The notes: generated by a model not told the origin, from the letters alone. Positions 53,152 to 63,535 are shown, numbered from the stretch's first letter. The stretch is 64,000 nucleotides of DNA from Symbiodinium natans (GCA_905221605.1 CAJNDS010002350.1:140001-204000), one strand, 5' to 3'. Numbers and translations are program-made.

Positions 53152-54890
53152 GGGATCACAAAACCCAGGTTTGGTCTAGGGCTTAGTGGTCCAATGCCAA
53201 TTAGGGTTTAGGGCCTATTAGAGTTTAGGGTTTAGGGCAATTAGGGAGTTCAGGATAGAACAGGCCTCGGTTTGAGGGTCGAGGGAGTTGAGGAGACTGC
53301 CCCCTTTGGAGCCCTACAGTCTCTTGGGCTTGGGGCTTGGGGCTTGGGGTTTAGGGCTTTAAGCCCTTATAAACCCTAAACCCTAAACCCTAAACCCCAA
53401 ACCCTAAACCCTAAACCCTAAACGTTGGGGCCTTGTCGACCTGAAACCGGAAGCCCTGAGCCCCAAACCAACGTTCGGTCTAAGGGTAGTTCCATGGTCC
53501 CTTAGTATGGGCCTTACCTTGGCTGCACTCAGGAGGGTAGCTATAAATTACACTTTTAGCTGCCTTGCTAAGAAACCCAATAAACCCAAAAAAGGTAAGG
53601 ATCTAAAGTTACGGTAAAGTACCACAAAGTTATTACAAGGGGACCCCTGATGTGCGGCCGCGTTCCGCGTAGTCGACCCCCACCCCCCGCTCATGGTATC
53701 CCCCCCCCAAACCCTGCCCGTTCTCCCTGAAAACGCCACGGACCGGGGGGGAGAGAGAAACCCTCAACCTAAACCCCAAACCCTGAACCCACCAACGAAC
53801 CACAGCGGGGAGAAGGGTAAACCCGAAACCTTAACCGCTTTAACCCTGAAACCTGAACCGTAAACCCAGCACGAACCACGTGGGGGGGGAGAGGGGGAAA
53901 CCGTAAACCTACCACCTTAAAGGAGGTAAGGGACCATATTAAGGGTCCATGCAACTTCCCTTAGATTCAGAACTCAGACCTTAAAGGTTGGACTATGGAC
54001 GGTTTTTGCCCTCACATATATGAGGTAGATCAAAAAAGGAGTAAGGAGACCAACGTGATCTTTATCTCGGAAGGCAGCGGTGTTCTATGTAGATATGTCA
54101 TGGAAACTGATTTCAAAATTCCGGAACTAAATCTCCTAGGCCTTATGAGGCGGTCACCCTGGCCCAATCAAGCTTTGCGGGGTTCCTATGTACCCCTCAA
54201 ACCCTAAACCTTAAACCCTAAACCCTAAACCCTAAACCCTCTGCAAAGCTGATCATACGCCCTGTAAGCGCTTTTGGAGCAAGTCTTCCCTCAACAACTC
54301 TTGCAGGTATATAAGCTGTAAGAGCACCACGGTCTACATTAAAGACCTCTCTGGCTCTAAACCTGAACCCTAAACCCTGAACCCTGAACCCTCAACCCTA
54401 AACCCTAAACCCTACACCCTAAACCCTAAACCCTAAACCCTAAACCCTAAACCCAGCTTGGCCTAGGTAACCCCTGTGAAGAATACTTGTAGACAGAAGG
54501 TTTCTTCCGGCGCCTTAGCATGGAACCTTAAAGGGTAACCCCTTACATGCCCCTTATAACCCCTGTACAAATTAAGTGCCCATACATCAAGGGTTTAGGG
54601 TTTAGGGTTTAGGGTTTAGGGTTTAGGGTTTAGGGTTTAGGGTAGGTAGGCAAGGGGCCATGCTAAGGGCCCAGTATCATCCCTAGGCCCTGCTCTTCGG
54701 ACTCCGCCTCGGGGTCAGCTTGGTCCCTGAAGTCTAAACCCTGAAAATCTAGACACCCCGAAAACCCCTTAAAACGCTTTAAGGCCTGAAGGCCCTAAAC
54801 CCTAAGCCCTAAGCTTATAAGCCCTAAGCCCGAAACCCGAAACCCTAAACCGTGAACCCTGAACCCTAAACCCTCCACCTTGGGATCGGG
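53152..54890. other. Mixed repeats without a supported exon
   Basis: Contains degenerate heptamers, remnants of an element with GGTCCCTTAGTATGGGCC-type ends (53490-53530, 53925-53955, 54510-54680), and a 70-codon plus frame (53995-54207, KRSKETNVIFISEGSGV) in AT-richer sequence. That frame could be an exon but has no further support. Confidence 0.35.
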
Positions 54891-54892
54891 TT

Positions 54893-54962
54893 GGTCCACC
54901 GCCGCCCGGGCCAAGACCAGAGCTGTGGCGACACCGAGGAAGCCCTGGTCCAGACGACGGAG
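54893..54962 (-). CDS. Ankyrin-like exon
   Basis: Reads RRLDQGFLGVATALVLARAA then VDQ. Bracketed by CCCTAAA and TTTAGGG. Confidence 0.45.
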
Positions 54963-55498
54963 GGTTTAGGGTTTAGGGTTTAGGGTTTAGGGTTTAGGGT
55001 TTGGGGTTTAGGGTTTAGGGTTTGGGGTTTAGGGTTTAGGGATGTTTTTCTTGGGGGTTTTAGGGGTTTAGGCTACGGGCTCAGGCTTTAAGGGTTAAGG
55101 CTTGATGAAGGGTTGGGGGTCTTGTTTAGGGACTTTTGTGGTTGAGGGTGAAGATCTATGTAAGGGTTCAGGGTTTAGGTTTCAGGGCTTAGGTGTGTTT
55201 AAGGTTTAGGGTTTAGGGTTTGGGTTTTGTTTCGTTTTAGGGTTTAGGGGGGTTCGGTCCTAAACCCTACACCCTAAAGCCTCTAATATGCGGTTTTGGG
55301 CTTTAAGGGTTCTAAGGGTTGGAGTTTTTCGGGGGTTGGAGTGCTGGGTCTTATAGGTTTAGGGTTCAGGGATAACGTTTAGGGTTTAGGGCTAGGATTT
55401 CGGGTTTCGGGTTTCGGGCTTAGGGTATCAGAGCTCTTGTTTTTGGTACCAAATATTTCGGCTAGCACACTCGACTGAGAAAGTTAGCACAAGCTGTA

Positions 55499-55612
55499 TT
55501 GATTGGGATGTTCCCCCCTTATACTAACAGTCCCTGGATTATCGTAGCCCCCCTGTTATAATCCCTATTTAGGACTGTTAGTATAAGGGGGAACATCCCA
55601 ATGTATTGATCT
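55499..55612. mobile_element. Family X inverted-repeat element at the 3' end of the RCC1-like gene
   Basis: The ends are GATGTTCCCCCTTATACTAA and its inverse, with a CAATACA target duplication outside. The stop proposed for the gene falls inside it. Confidence 0.7.
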
Positions 55613-58600
55613 TTTTGTACTCAACGTGCCGCCTCGATCACAGGCATCACGCTTGAGAATGACAGCGGCAGGGAAAACTATGAGCCTTCCTGCAGGTCCC
55701 TTTAGACCAGTTGCTTCGCCGTGAGAAACAACTTCCTCAACTACTAGTTGCTCAAGAACCCCGGAAAGAATAACAAGATAACAATCCTTATATTCTCCCT
55801 ATATTACCCTTAATAGGAAGGAATACTTTTACTTGTTTCGCGGCTCTTGAGCAACTAGTAGTCAGGTAAAGAAAGCATTGCCCCAGGCCACCACCCCTCC
55901 ATTGGCGAGGGTCGCAGAAAAGGCTTGGAAGGAGGCTTGGATCTCTTGCACGTCCTTCAGCTGATCTTGCACGGCACTGCCTTGGGGGCGTCTAGGGTTT
56001 AGGGTTTAGGGTTAGGGTTTAGGGTTTAGGGTTTAGGGTTTAGGGTTTAGGGTTTGGGGTTTAGGGTTTGGGGTTTGGGGTTTGGGGTTTGGGGTTTGGG
56101 GTTTACGGTTTACGTTTAGGGCCAAATGACCCCCCCCAAATTGGGGTCATGTACCTATACTACTGCAACTCCTACTAAGGTATTTGAACCATAAACCCTT
56201 TCAGGGTTCATTTCGACCCCAAGGTGCTGTCGCCACCCCAGTCAGCATCACCCCAGGTCACAACTGATCCGTCCACAAGGATCGCAGCAAAAGCGTGGAA
56301 AGTGGCTTGGACCTGGTGCACGTTTTTGAGCTGGTGTTGCACGGCGCTGCTGTCTCCACCCGAGTGCACGGCGCCCCAAGTCACGACCGATCCGTCCACC
56401 AGAATAGCAGCGAAGGCATTTGAATTGGCTTGGATCTGCTGCACTTGCTGTAGCTGCCCCTGGACGGCACTGCTGTCACCACCATGGATCGAATCGCCCC
56501 AAGTAACCACTGACCCATCCTCTAGAAGTGCTGCAAAAGCAGAGCTGGTTGCCTGGATGTGCTCCACGTGCAACAAGCGATCTTGCACGGCCTCGCTGTC
56601 ACCGCCACAGCTCTCGCTGCCCCAGGTCACAACGGATCCATCCCTCCGGATGGCAGCAAATGCCTTGGTAGCCCAGAAACCATCTTTTCATCCTAAACCC
56701 TAAACCCTAAACCCTAAACCCTAAACCCTTTTTGGGGTTGGTCACTTTTATAAGGGAACCTTGGGCTTGGCCCCCAAAAAGGGCAAAGGGTACCACTGGG
56801 CCACCATGATGCAGAGCGATTGGCCTGAATCTTGTGCACCGCATTCAGCCGGTTCTTCACGGAACGGCTAAACCTAGTTCATGGTTGGGATCGTATTAAA
56901 GAATGTAAATGTCTATTCCTTGTTGGGTTTAAGTACTTAAAAAATGTAAATGTCTATTCCTTGTTGGGTTTAAGTACCCTTTGAAATGTAAAATGTTACC
57001 CAATCATGACAACGAAACCCGCCAAAGAAGTAGTTTCCCCACGTCACAACAGAACCATCACTCAGGATGGCGGCAAAGGAAGCATCAGTGGCTTGGATGT
57101 GCTGCACGCCTAGACCCAGGAGTAGCCCAGGAATACCAAGGGTGCGTGTTTTGGTTTCAAAGGGCTAACTTATAAGGGAACCAAAATCAAACAAAAGGGA
57201 ATCTGGGCTCACTCTGGGTCCTCGACCCCTAAACCCTAAACCCTAAACCCTAAACCCTAAACCCTAAACCCAGCCTTTCAGCTGATCTTGCACAGAACTG
57301 CTGTCAGCACCGGTGTCTGCATCGCCCCAAGTAACAACGGACCCATCCTCCAGAAGAGCAGCAAAAGAATTCCTAGGTAGCACGGTAACCATATTAGGGT
57401 TTAGGGTTTAGGGTGTTCAGGGTAAGTAGCCCAGTAACCATATTATCATAAGCGCACCCTTTTTGGGGTTGCTTACTTTATACAAAGGAACTTCACTGTG
57501 AGTTCTAAAAATAAGGGCAAAAAAGGGGTACCACTGGGCCACCAGGATTCCAAGAGGCCTGGATTTGCTTTACCTTTGTCAGCTGCCCTTGCACGGCATC
57601 ACTGTCACCGCCATACATAGCCTTACTTCTCCAATAACCAGGGGGAACAAAGGTTATTCCTACTTAGATGAGGAAACTCCAAGGGGAAAAAAGGTTAAAG
57701 TCCACTTAAATGAGGAAGTCCAAAAAGCTTAAAGGTAAGTAGCTGAGCCCCAGGTCACGACAGATCCATCGCTCAGGATTGCAGCAAACGCGGAGCGGTT
57801 GCCTTGGATCTGTTGCACTCCCTGCAGCCGATCTTGCACTGCACCGCTCTCACCACCAAACAGTGGATCGCCCCAAGTCACAACGGAGCCATTGTCCAGA
57901 ATGGCAGCAAAGGCACCTCATAGGCTCCCCCTACTACCCTCTATACTGTCTATACTCTCTCCTCCCCCCCAGGGGGTAGTAGGGAAACCCATAATGTTTG
58001 GCTATTTAGGGATTAAGGCTATTTAAGGGGAAACCCATGGGCACCTTCCGATCCCTGGACGTGTTGCACGTTTCTCAGCTGATCTTGCACTGCGGCACTG
58101 TCCCCTCCAGAGAGCCTTGGCAGACCAGCAACCATACGATACGAAGGGCACCCTCTGTTTTTGGGCTGGTTACTTTATAGGGGAACCTTGCAAACAAAAA
58201 AACCTACACCCTAAACCCTAAACCCTAAACCCTATTTCCCTAAAACCCTGAACCACTGGGCCACCAAGGAGCTTGGCGCCCCAGGACACAACGGAACCGT
58301 CACCGAGGATGGTGGCCTTCGTAGCCCAGTAACCATCCCATAATAAGGGCACCCTTTTTTGGGGATAGTTACTTTATAAGGGAACCTTGAACCAAGAAAA
58401 GTGAAAAAGGGTACCACTGGCCTACCAGGTGGCAAAGGCAGCATGACACTTGCACACCTGGGCGGCCCTCAACCTTACTGTTGCTTCGTGAGGGAACGAG
58501 GGAATGACGGTGCCCCTAAAATCCCCCTAGAATAGACCCTTTAAGGGATTGGATTCTACAGGGCACCCTATGGTCTCCCTATTATTTATATATACCCTTT

Positions 58601-59889
58601 AAGGGATTCTGATTCTATAGGGTACCCTATATCCCCCCCCCCCCCCCCCCCAGAAACCCTACTAACCAACAGCAAAAGCAACTGCAAAGTCAGGGTGTCC
58701 CCGCTGCGCAGGCCAGCTTCCCGAGCCTCAGCACCCAAGAATCACCCATGGTCTTGGGGCTCATACTGTCGTGTACTACAGGTTTAGGGTGTAGGGTTTA
58801 GGGTTTAGGGTTTAGGGTTTAGGGTACCGATACCACAATACTACAATACTGCAACACTGCTGTACCATACTACAATACGATCATAGAAGAATACAACAAC
58901 AACTTCTGGGAAAACAAGAAGGTGCCCTGCAAAGGAAATGGCTGAGGAACCTAAGGCCCGAAACCCGCCAAACCTCCTCGAGAGCCACCCTAAACCCTAA
59001 ACCCTAAACCCTAACCCTAAACCCTAAACCCTAAACCCTGAACCCTAAACCCTAAACCCTAAACCCGAATCCCAGTGGCCGTGGCCCGGGAATCGAGAGT
59101 CGCCCCAGAGGAGTCCAGGAGGCGCCCTGGGCCCACTTCCAGCGCCTTCTGCGCGCGGCTGCTCAGCAGAAACAGCGACTCCTGGGTTTAGGGTTTAGGG
59201 TTTAGGGTTTAGGGTTTAGGGTTTAGGGTTTAGGTTTAGGGTTCGGGGTTTGGGGTTTGGGGTTTGGGGTTTGGGGTTTGGGGTTTGGGGCTTGGGGGGG
59301 TTGGGGTTTAGGGTTTACGGCTCAGGATTTTCATGGGATGGGGTAGTACTTGGTTTTCGTTTAGGGTCTATAGAGTTTAGGGCATCTTCGGGTTTGTAGC
59401 GTGTGTAGGGTTTGCAGGGTTCGTGGGGATCGTAGTGCTTTACAGGGCTTATAGCATGTCTGGGGCCTGTTGGTTAAAGATAGGCAATGGGGGGGTAGTT
59501 GATGCTACGTGTAGATCGTGGTTTGCAACGGGAGGTTTTTGCGGTTTTGGGTTTTGGGTGTAATTTGTAGGCCAAATACCTACCTTCTTCTCACCGAATG
59601 CTAGAAAATCTGCAGGTGGGGTTTGCGGTTTGGGGCTTAGCATGGAAGCTGCATAACCCCATTACAACCAGGGCACCCTTTGGTGCTTGCTTTTGTGAAG
59701 GAATCCAGAACCAAAAAAGGGGAAAAGGGCTTCCAAGAACCTCTATCTAAACCGCCCTACACCCTAATTAAACCCTAAACCCTAAGCCCTAAACCCTAAA
59801 CCCTAAACTAGAGTTGGGTTGGGAGCCTCCAAGTCTGCTTCCAAGGAGATGCTCCTGCCACTGATCAGGCTCACCTCAATCGTCGCCAT
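55565..59889 (-). CDS. Ubiquitin-like plus RCC1-like repeat protein, 14 exons
   Basis: Exons 5' to 3': 59889-59830, 59181-59080, 58726-58683, 58473-58434, 58316-58273, 58115-58045, 57916-57744, 57621-57551, 57372-57275, 57109-57019, 56873-56813, 56663-56228, 55980-55877 and 55735-55565. Joined, they give one open frame of about 521 residues. It starts MATIEVSLISGRSISLEADL, a ubiquitin-like fold ending SGDTLTLQ at about residue 70. Ten RCC1-like units follow, of about 38 residues each (AFAAILDGSVVTWG...GGDSSAVQDQL type). Every junction through exon 13 restores the repeat pattern exactly. Donors are GA, GC, GT, GC, GC, GT, GC, GA, GC, GT, GC and GC, always with AG. The exon 13/14 junction and the stop are less certain, because the stop lies inside an inverted-repeat element. 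The repeats suggest a beta-propeller binding protein, perhaps ubiquitin-linked. No HECT domain is present. Confidence 0.8.
55736..55876 (-). mobile_element. RCC1-like gene intron 13: family IX element
   Basis: The inverted ends contain CTACTAGTTGCTCAAGA. A GC donor (AAT|GCTTTC) and acceptor TTGAG|GAAG keep the frame, but the target duplication is not clear. Relatives lie near 13.6 and 40.6 kb. Confidence 0.6.
55981..56227 (-). other. RCC1-like gene intron 12 (GC-AG) with long telomere-like array
   Basis: GCA is duplicated at the donor (GACA|GCACCTT) and after the acceptor (CCAAG|GCAGTG). TTTAGGG and TTTGGGG units fill 55993-56120, reading as CCCTAAA towards the acceptor in gene orientation. 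The remainder is a small palindrome around CCAAATTGGGGTCAT. Confidence 0.7.
56664..56812 (-). mobile_element. RCC1-like gene intron 11: family I element with telomere-like insert
   Basis: GCAT is duplicated at the donor (TCT|GCATCATGG) and after the acceptor (CCAAG|GCATTT). A CCCTAAA array (plus strand 56694-56728) replaces part of the acceptor-side arm. This is the one array in the gene whose orientation differs from the usual. Confidence 0.8.
56874..57018 (-). mobile_element. RCC1-like gene intron 10: family VIII element with internal duplication
   Basis: GTTT is duplicated at the donor (GCGG|GTTTCG) and after the acceptor (ACTAG|GTTTAGCC). An internal segment of about 37 bp containing AAATGTCTATTCCTTGTTGG is tandemly repeated (about 56907-56979). 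Confidence 0.75.
57110..57274 (-). mobile_element. RCC1-like gene intron 9 (GC-AG): family VII element with array at the donor
   Basis: The donor reads AAAG|GCTGGG and passes straight into TTTAGGG repeats (57232-57270). The acceptor is TCTAG|GCGTGC. The rest resembles elements near 6.1, 24.9 and 63.6 kb (GGACCCAGAGTGAGCCCA...TTCCTGGGCT). Confidence 0.75.
57373..57550 (-). mobile_element. RCC1-like gene intron 8 (GA-AG): family I element with duplicated end and telomere-like insert
   Basis: GAATYC occurs at the donor (TTG|GAATCC) and after the acceptor (CTAG|GAATTC). The terminal segment TAGCCCAGTAACCATATTA occurs twice, separated by TTTAGGG units (about 57397-57430). Confidence 0.75.
57622..57743 (-). 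mobile_element. RCC1-like gene intron 7: family VI element
   Basis: GCTA is duplicated at the donor (TCA|GCTACTTACC) and after the acceptor (GTAAG|GCTATG). The ends CTTACC/GTAAG are inverted. Repeated AAATGAGGAA/GATGAGGAA motifs lie inside. No second copy was noticed in the window. Confidence 0.7.
57917..58044 (-). mobile_element. RCC1-like gene intron 6: family V element
   Basis: GTGCC is duplicated at the donor (GAAG|GTGCCC) and after the acceptor (ATGAG|GTGCCT). The ends are of the GGGTTTCCCTACTACCCC type, shared with elements near 19.0, 38.4 and 62.7 kb. Confidence 0.75.
58116..58272 (-). mobile_element. RCC1-like gene intron 5: family I element with telomere-like insert
   Basis: GCTC is duplicated at the donor (AA|GCTCCTTGG) and after the acceptor (CCAAG|GCTCTCTGG). 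A short CCCTAAA array (plus strand 58208-58236) interrupts the donor-side half. Confidence 0.8.
58317..58433 (-). mobile_element. RCC1-like gene intron 4: family I introner-like element, intact
   Basis: The terminal repeats are of the CTTGGTRGCCCAGT type. GCCACC is duplicated at the donor (TTT|GCCACC) and after the acceptor (GAAG|GCCACC). No telomere array is present, so this is the cleanest family I reference copy. Confidence 0.8.
58474..58682 (-). mobile_element. RCC1-like gene intron 3: family IV introner-like element
   Basis: GTTG is duplicated at the donor (GCA|GTTGCT) and after the acceptor (GTAAG|GTTGAG). Imperfect terminal inverted repeats read CTTTTGCTGTTGGTTAG and CTTACTGTTGCTTCG. 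The interior matches elements near 16.7, 39.8 and 40.3 kb. A poly-C run lies near the donor end. Confidence 0.7.
58727..59079 (-). other. RCC1-like gene intron 2 (GC-AG)
   Basis: The donor is ACG|GCCACTGGG and the acceptor GCTGAG|GCTCGG. The joined sequence aligns without gap to the ubiquitin-like domain. In gene orientation TTTAGGG units lie at the donor side (58991-59065) and CCCTAAA units at the acceptor side (58783-58826). Confidence 0.65.
59182..59829 (-). other. RCC1-like gene intron 1 (GA-AG), telomere-like arrays at both ends
   Basis: The donor is TTG|GAGGCT and the acceptor AACCCAG|GAGTCG, so GAG is duplicated. In gene orientation TTTAGGG units follow the donor and CCCTAAA units run directly into the acceptor. 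The middle holds degenerate heptamers and a diverged family I element (59640-59737). Confidence 0.65.
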
Positions 59890-60065
59890 GGCCCAAGTCG
59901 CGTGATGCCCTAAACCCTAAACCCTAAACCCCAAACCCTGAACCCTAAACCCCAAACCCCAAGCCCTAAACCCTAAACCCTCAACCCTGAACGCTAAACC
60001 CTGAACCCTGAACCCTAAACCCTAATCCCAAAAACCCTAAACCCTAAACCGAAGCCAAAGGCATG

Positions 60066-60130
60066 AATGCTCGACGGTCGCAGTCAAAGTTCGGGTGTCC
60101 TGTAGCCACACTGCGGAATCACGCGGAGAT
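60066..60130 (-). CDS. Possible exon
   Basis: After CCGCAG two frames are open (WLQDTRTLTATVEHSC or SVATGHPNFDCDRRAFM). CCCTAAA on the left, TTTAGGG on the right. Confidence 0.3.
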
Positions 60131-60440
60131 CCCGGCTCTCATCTGGCTTGGCCCTTTAATGCCTTTTAGTGTATAGCGCTTAGGGCTTAGGGTTTAGGGT
60201 TTGGGGTTTAGGGTTTAGGGTTTAGGGATAAAAAATGATCCCCTTGAACCCAATAAAGGGGAGATATCGCAAACAGCCCAATGGCCTTCCTAGTCATGCG
60301 CCCTTACAGGGCTTGGGGATTAGGACCTTCTAAGACACAAGGCCGAGGATGAATAAACGGCTTATAAACCAATTATGGGGTTTAGGGTTTAGGGTTTAGG
60401 GTTTTGGGGTTTAGGGTTTAGGGTTTAGGGTTTAGGGCTA

Positions 60441-60567
60441 CTTGGAGGTTCATGGTACTTATTAACCAGTTCTAACTGTACTTCTAACCCCACTTATAAG
60501 CCCCTTAAGTGCCCTGATAAGGTTAGAAGTACAGTTATAATTGGTTAATAAGTACCATGAACCTCCA
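60441..60567. mobile_element. Family III palindromic element, intact
   Basis: CTTGGAGGTTCATGGTACTT on the left, inverse on the right. Confidence 0.8.
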
Positions 60568-60756
60568 GGAATACGGTCTTCCAGATTCCGCTGAAGATTT
60601 CCTAGCAATCTAAGGTGCAGCTGGGAAGAAGAGGCGAGATTAGGCAGCCTCATCCTAAGCATTACCTGGACTCGGGAAAATAGTCCTAGTGATGACCTTT
60701 GTAGGCACCAGCACATCATTCTGCAACTGATCCCGTCTCCAATCCCCAAGATCCAA

Positions 60757-60975
60757 AATCCCCTGAACCCCTAAACCCCTAAACCCCTGAAACCCCTAAC
60801 CCCTAAACCCCTAAACCCTAAACCCCTAAACCCCTAACCCCTAAACCCCTAAACCCCTAAACCCCTAAACCCCTAAACCCCTAAACCCCTAAAACCCCTA
60901 AACCCCTAAACCCAACCCCTAACCCCTAAACCCCTAAACCCCTAAGCCTAAACCCCTGAACCCCTAAACCCCAAA
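60757..60975. repeat. Octamer array (CCCCTAAA)n
   Basis: About 25 units of the TAAACCCC variant. Confidence 0.9.
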
Positions 60976-61127
60976 CCCCCAAACCCTAAACCCCCAAGCC
61001 CTAAACCTCTAACCCCTGAACCCCCAAGCCCAAAGCCCCTAACCCAAAAAATCCTTTAAGCCCAAAACCCTAAACCATAAACCCTAAACCCAAAACCCCT
61101 GAACCCTCAGACCAGCCTTCTCTGTGG

Positions 61128-61190
61128 CACAATGCAGTGGCGAGCGGCCGCTGAGCGGGCCTCGCTAAGGGCTTGAGGGGTTTCAAGTTC
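61128..61190 (-). CDS. Ankyrin-like exon
   Basis: Reads AQRPLATALCHREGWSE, with an ankyrin-like RPL-x-x-A pattern. Confidence 0.35.
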
Positions 61191-61244
61191 GAGTTAGGGC
61201 CGAAACACTACTAAAACCCTAAACCCTAAAACCTAAACCCTAAA

Positions 61245-61295
61245 GGTAGCCCAGTAACCATACTTTTAACGAGGGGTATACGGGAACCTTGAACC

Positions 61296-61326
<31 letters not shown>

Positions 61327-61352
61327 AAAAGGCACCACTGGGCTTCCAAGAC
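61245..61352. mobile_element. Family I element with poly-C/poly-A centre
   Basis: GGTAGCCCAGTAACCATAC on the left and GGCACCACTGGGCTTCCAAG on the right. Confidence 0.7.
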
Positions 61353-62538
61353 TAAAGGTTGAAGCTTTACAAAAGAAGTGCTTAGGGTTCAGGGCTCCAG
61401 GATTTGCTTCCAGGATTTGCCTGAACCCTAAACCCTTAACCCTAAATCCGAAACTCTAAACGATTTGCCGGAATCCTAAACCCTAAACCCTAAACCCTAA
61501 ACCCTAAACCTAACATCCTAGACCCTAAGCCCGAAACCCTAAACCCTAAGCCCTAAACCCTAGACCCTAAACCCTAAACTCTAAACCCTAAACCTCGAAG
61601 GCTAAGGGTTTCGGAGGCCGTCGGGGGCTTCGCAAAGAGCGTTGCTCTGCCTCCGTCTGAGAAATCTCCCTGCGCCCTCGACATGACCCGAGTAGGGTTT
61701 AGGGTATAGGGTATAGAGTTTAGGGTTTAGGGTTTAGGGCTAGGGTTTAGGGTTTACAGTAGGGTTTTTCGGTATAGAATTCCCGTTTCTGCAGTCACAT
61801 CTTTTTTGGAGTTAGCCTTAAGTTTACGTACTGAAATCAGGACCGTTACAACACGACATACTGATAACTAAAGTGGACCCCTCACTGTCATGGCCATGCG
61901 GATTCAGGATTCAGGATTGAAGAATCACCCTAAACAGTAAACCCTAAACCCTGAACCCTAAACCCTAAGCCCTAAGCCTTATTCTGTAATTTAAGGATGA
62001 GCCCCAAGAAACAAAAGAACAAAACTCCTGGCGTTTCCCTCACGTTTGGGGTTTAGGGTTTAGGGTTTAGGGTTTAGGGTTTAGGGTTTAGGGTTTAGGG
62101 GAACGCAAGTGACCTGAGACAACCTAAACCCCTCAAACCCACATGTGTAAACCCAAGACCTTCAACGACCCAAAACCTTGAACCCCTAAAACCCTAAACT
62201 AAAAGCTACGAGATGGGGGGGGGGGGGGGTGAGGAAGGGAACCTCAGGAGTAGAGATGCCAGCGTCCGTAAAGTTTTTCTAGGTGTAGAGTTTAGGGCTG
62301 CTGAAGACCCTAAGCCCGCAGCCCCAAACCCTAGACAGCACTAATAGGATCTAGGGCTTAGGGCTTAAGACCCCGAGCCCTAAACCCTAAACCCTAAACC
62401 CTAAACCCTAAACCCTAAACCCTAAACTCTAAACCCTAAACCCCTAAACCACCAAACCCCTAAACCTCCTATCCCCTAAAACCTAACCCTAAACCCTAAA
62501 CCCTAAAACCCTAAACCCCCAAACCCCTGAACCCTAAC

Positions 62539-62620
62539 TGCCAAGACGAAGGCGCTCAGGAGCTGCAGGTTCGCGCCATGCTGGCAGAGGAATCGGACAG
62601 ATGCGGCATCGTTGTTCTGC
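62539..62620 (-). CDS. Ankyrin-repeat-like exon with telomere-like donor
   Basis: Acceptor GTCAAG, frame NNDAASVRFLCQHGANLQLL then SAFVLA, donor GGCA|GTTAGGG. L-CQHGANL is the ankyrin turn. Confidence 0.55.
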
Positions 62621-62702
62621 CTTGACTTGGGGGTGAGGGTGGGTGGGGTTTAGGGTTCGGGGTTTAGGGTTTGGGGTTTAGGGTTTAGGGTTTGGGGCTC
62701 TG

Positions 62703-62805
62703 TCATGGGTTTCCCTACTACCCCCCTCTATATCCTTAAATAACCTTAAGTATGGGGGGAACCTAGGGGGGTAGTGTAGAGGGGGGTAGTAGGGGAATCC
62801 ATGAG
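62703..62805. mobile_element. Family V element, intact
   Basis: ATGGGTTTCCCTACTACCCC on the left and GGGGTAGTAGGGGAATCCAT on the right. Confidence 0.75.
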
Positions 62806-62939
62806 ACTTGGGGGTGAGGGTGGGTGGGGTTTAGGGTTCGGGGTGTAGGGTCTAGGGTCTAGGGTTTGGGGTTTAGGGTTAGGGTTTAAGGATATAGGGT
62901 TTAGGGGCTTAGGGTTGAGGGCGTTGGGACCAAAATGAT

Positions 62940-63360
62940 GTCTGACCATAGCGGACAGTGTGCAATACAGTACGATACCAGACCTTACAGCAGAGTACAA
63001 GACAACGCAACATAGTTCAGAATACCATCATTGTGTTGTATTGATAGTCGTGTCACGCAGTATGGTATAGCGATTATGATACACACTTGTACGGGTTTAG
63101 TTAATCGTAAATGAATCGTAAATTGTAAGCCCCAATTGGTGCTGCTTTCGGGCGTGACGGTTCAGACATTTTTTCGGATTTTCGTCTCTTGTCAAGGAGC
63201 ACAGTCCAGAAAGCACAAAACTCTCAAGAAGAGGGGCCTTAGGCTTTGGAAGTCTGACGCTTGGGCCAAGAGGGCAACGCGACTGAACTCTACGAAAGAG
63301 GACATAGACCCCTATAAGCTCTGTATTCGAAACCCAACTCAGCCCTGGAACCTAAACAGC
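62940..63360. other. Unique sequence with an uncertain plus-strand frame
   Basis: The plus frame 63136-63378 includes KRGLRLWKSDAWAKRATRLN but ends in telomere-derived NPKP codons. CAATACAGTACGATACC-type low-complexity sequence lies before it. Confidence 0.3.
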
Positions 63361-63473
63361 CTAAACCCTAAACCCTAAACCCTAAACCCTAAACCCTAAA
63401 CCCTAAACCCTAAACCCTAAACCCTAAACCCTAAACCCTAAACCCTAAACCCTAAACCCTAAACCCTAAACCA
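63358..63473. repeat. Telomere-like array (CCCTAAA)
   Basis: About 16 perfect units. Confidence 0.95.
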
Positions 63474-63535
63474 ACCCTAACACCATGATAGCCCACCAAA
63501 TACAATTTTTCACCTCTAAACTAGACCCAATTGTA

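Noticed and set aside
56208-56630. A complete 140-residue protein ending TLGSK
   Set aside because: The end is intronic read-through; splicing at GACA|GCACC to 55980 continues the RCC1-like repeat exactly.
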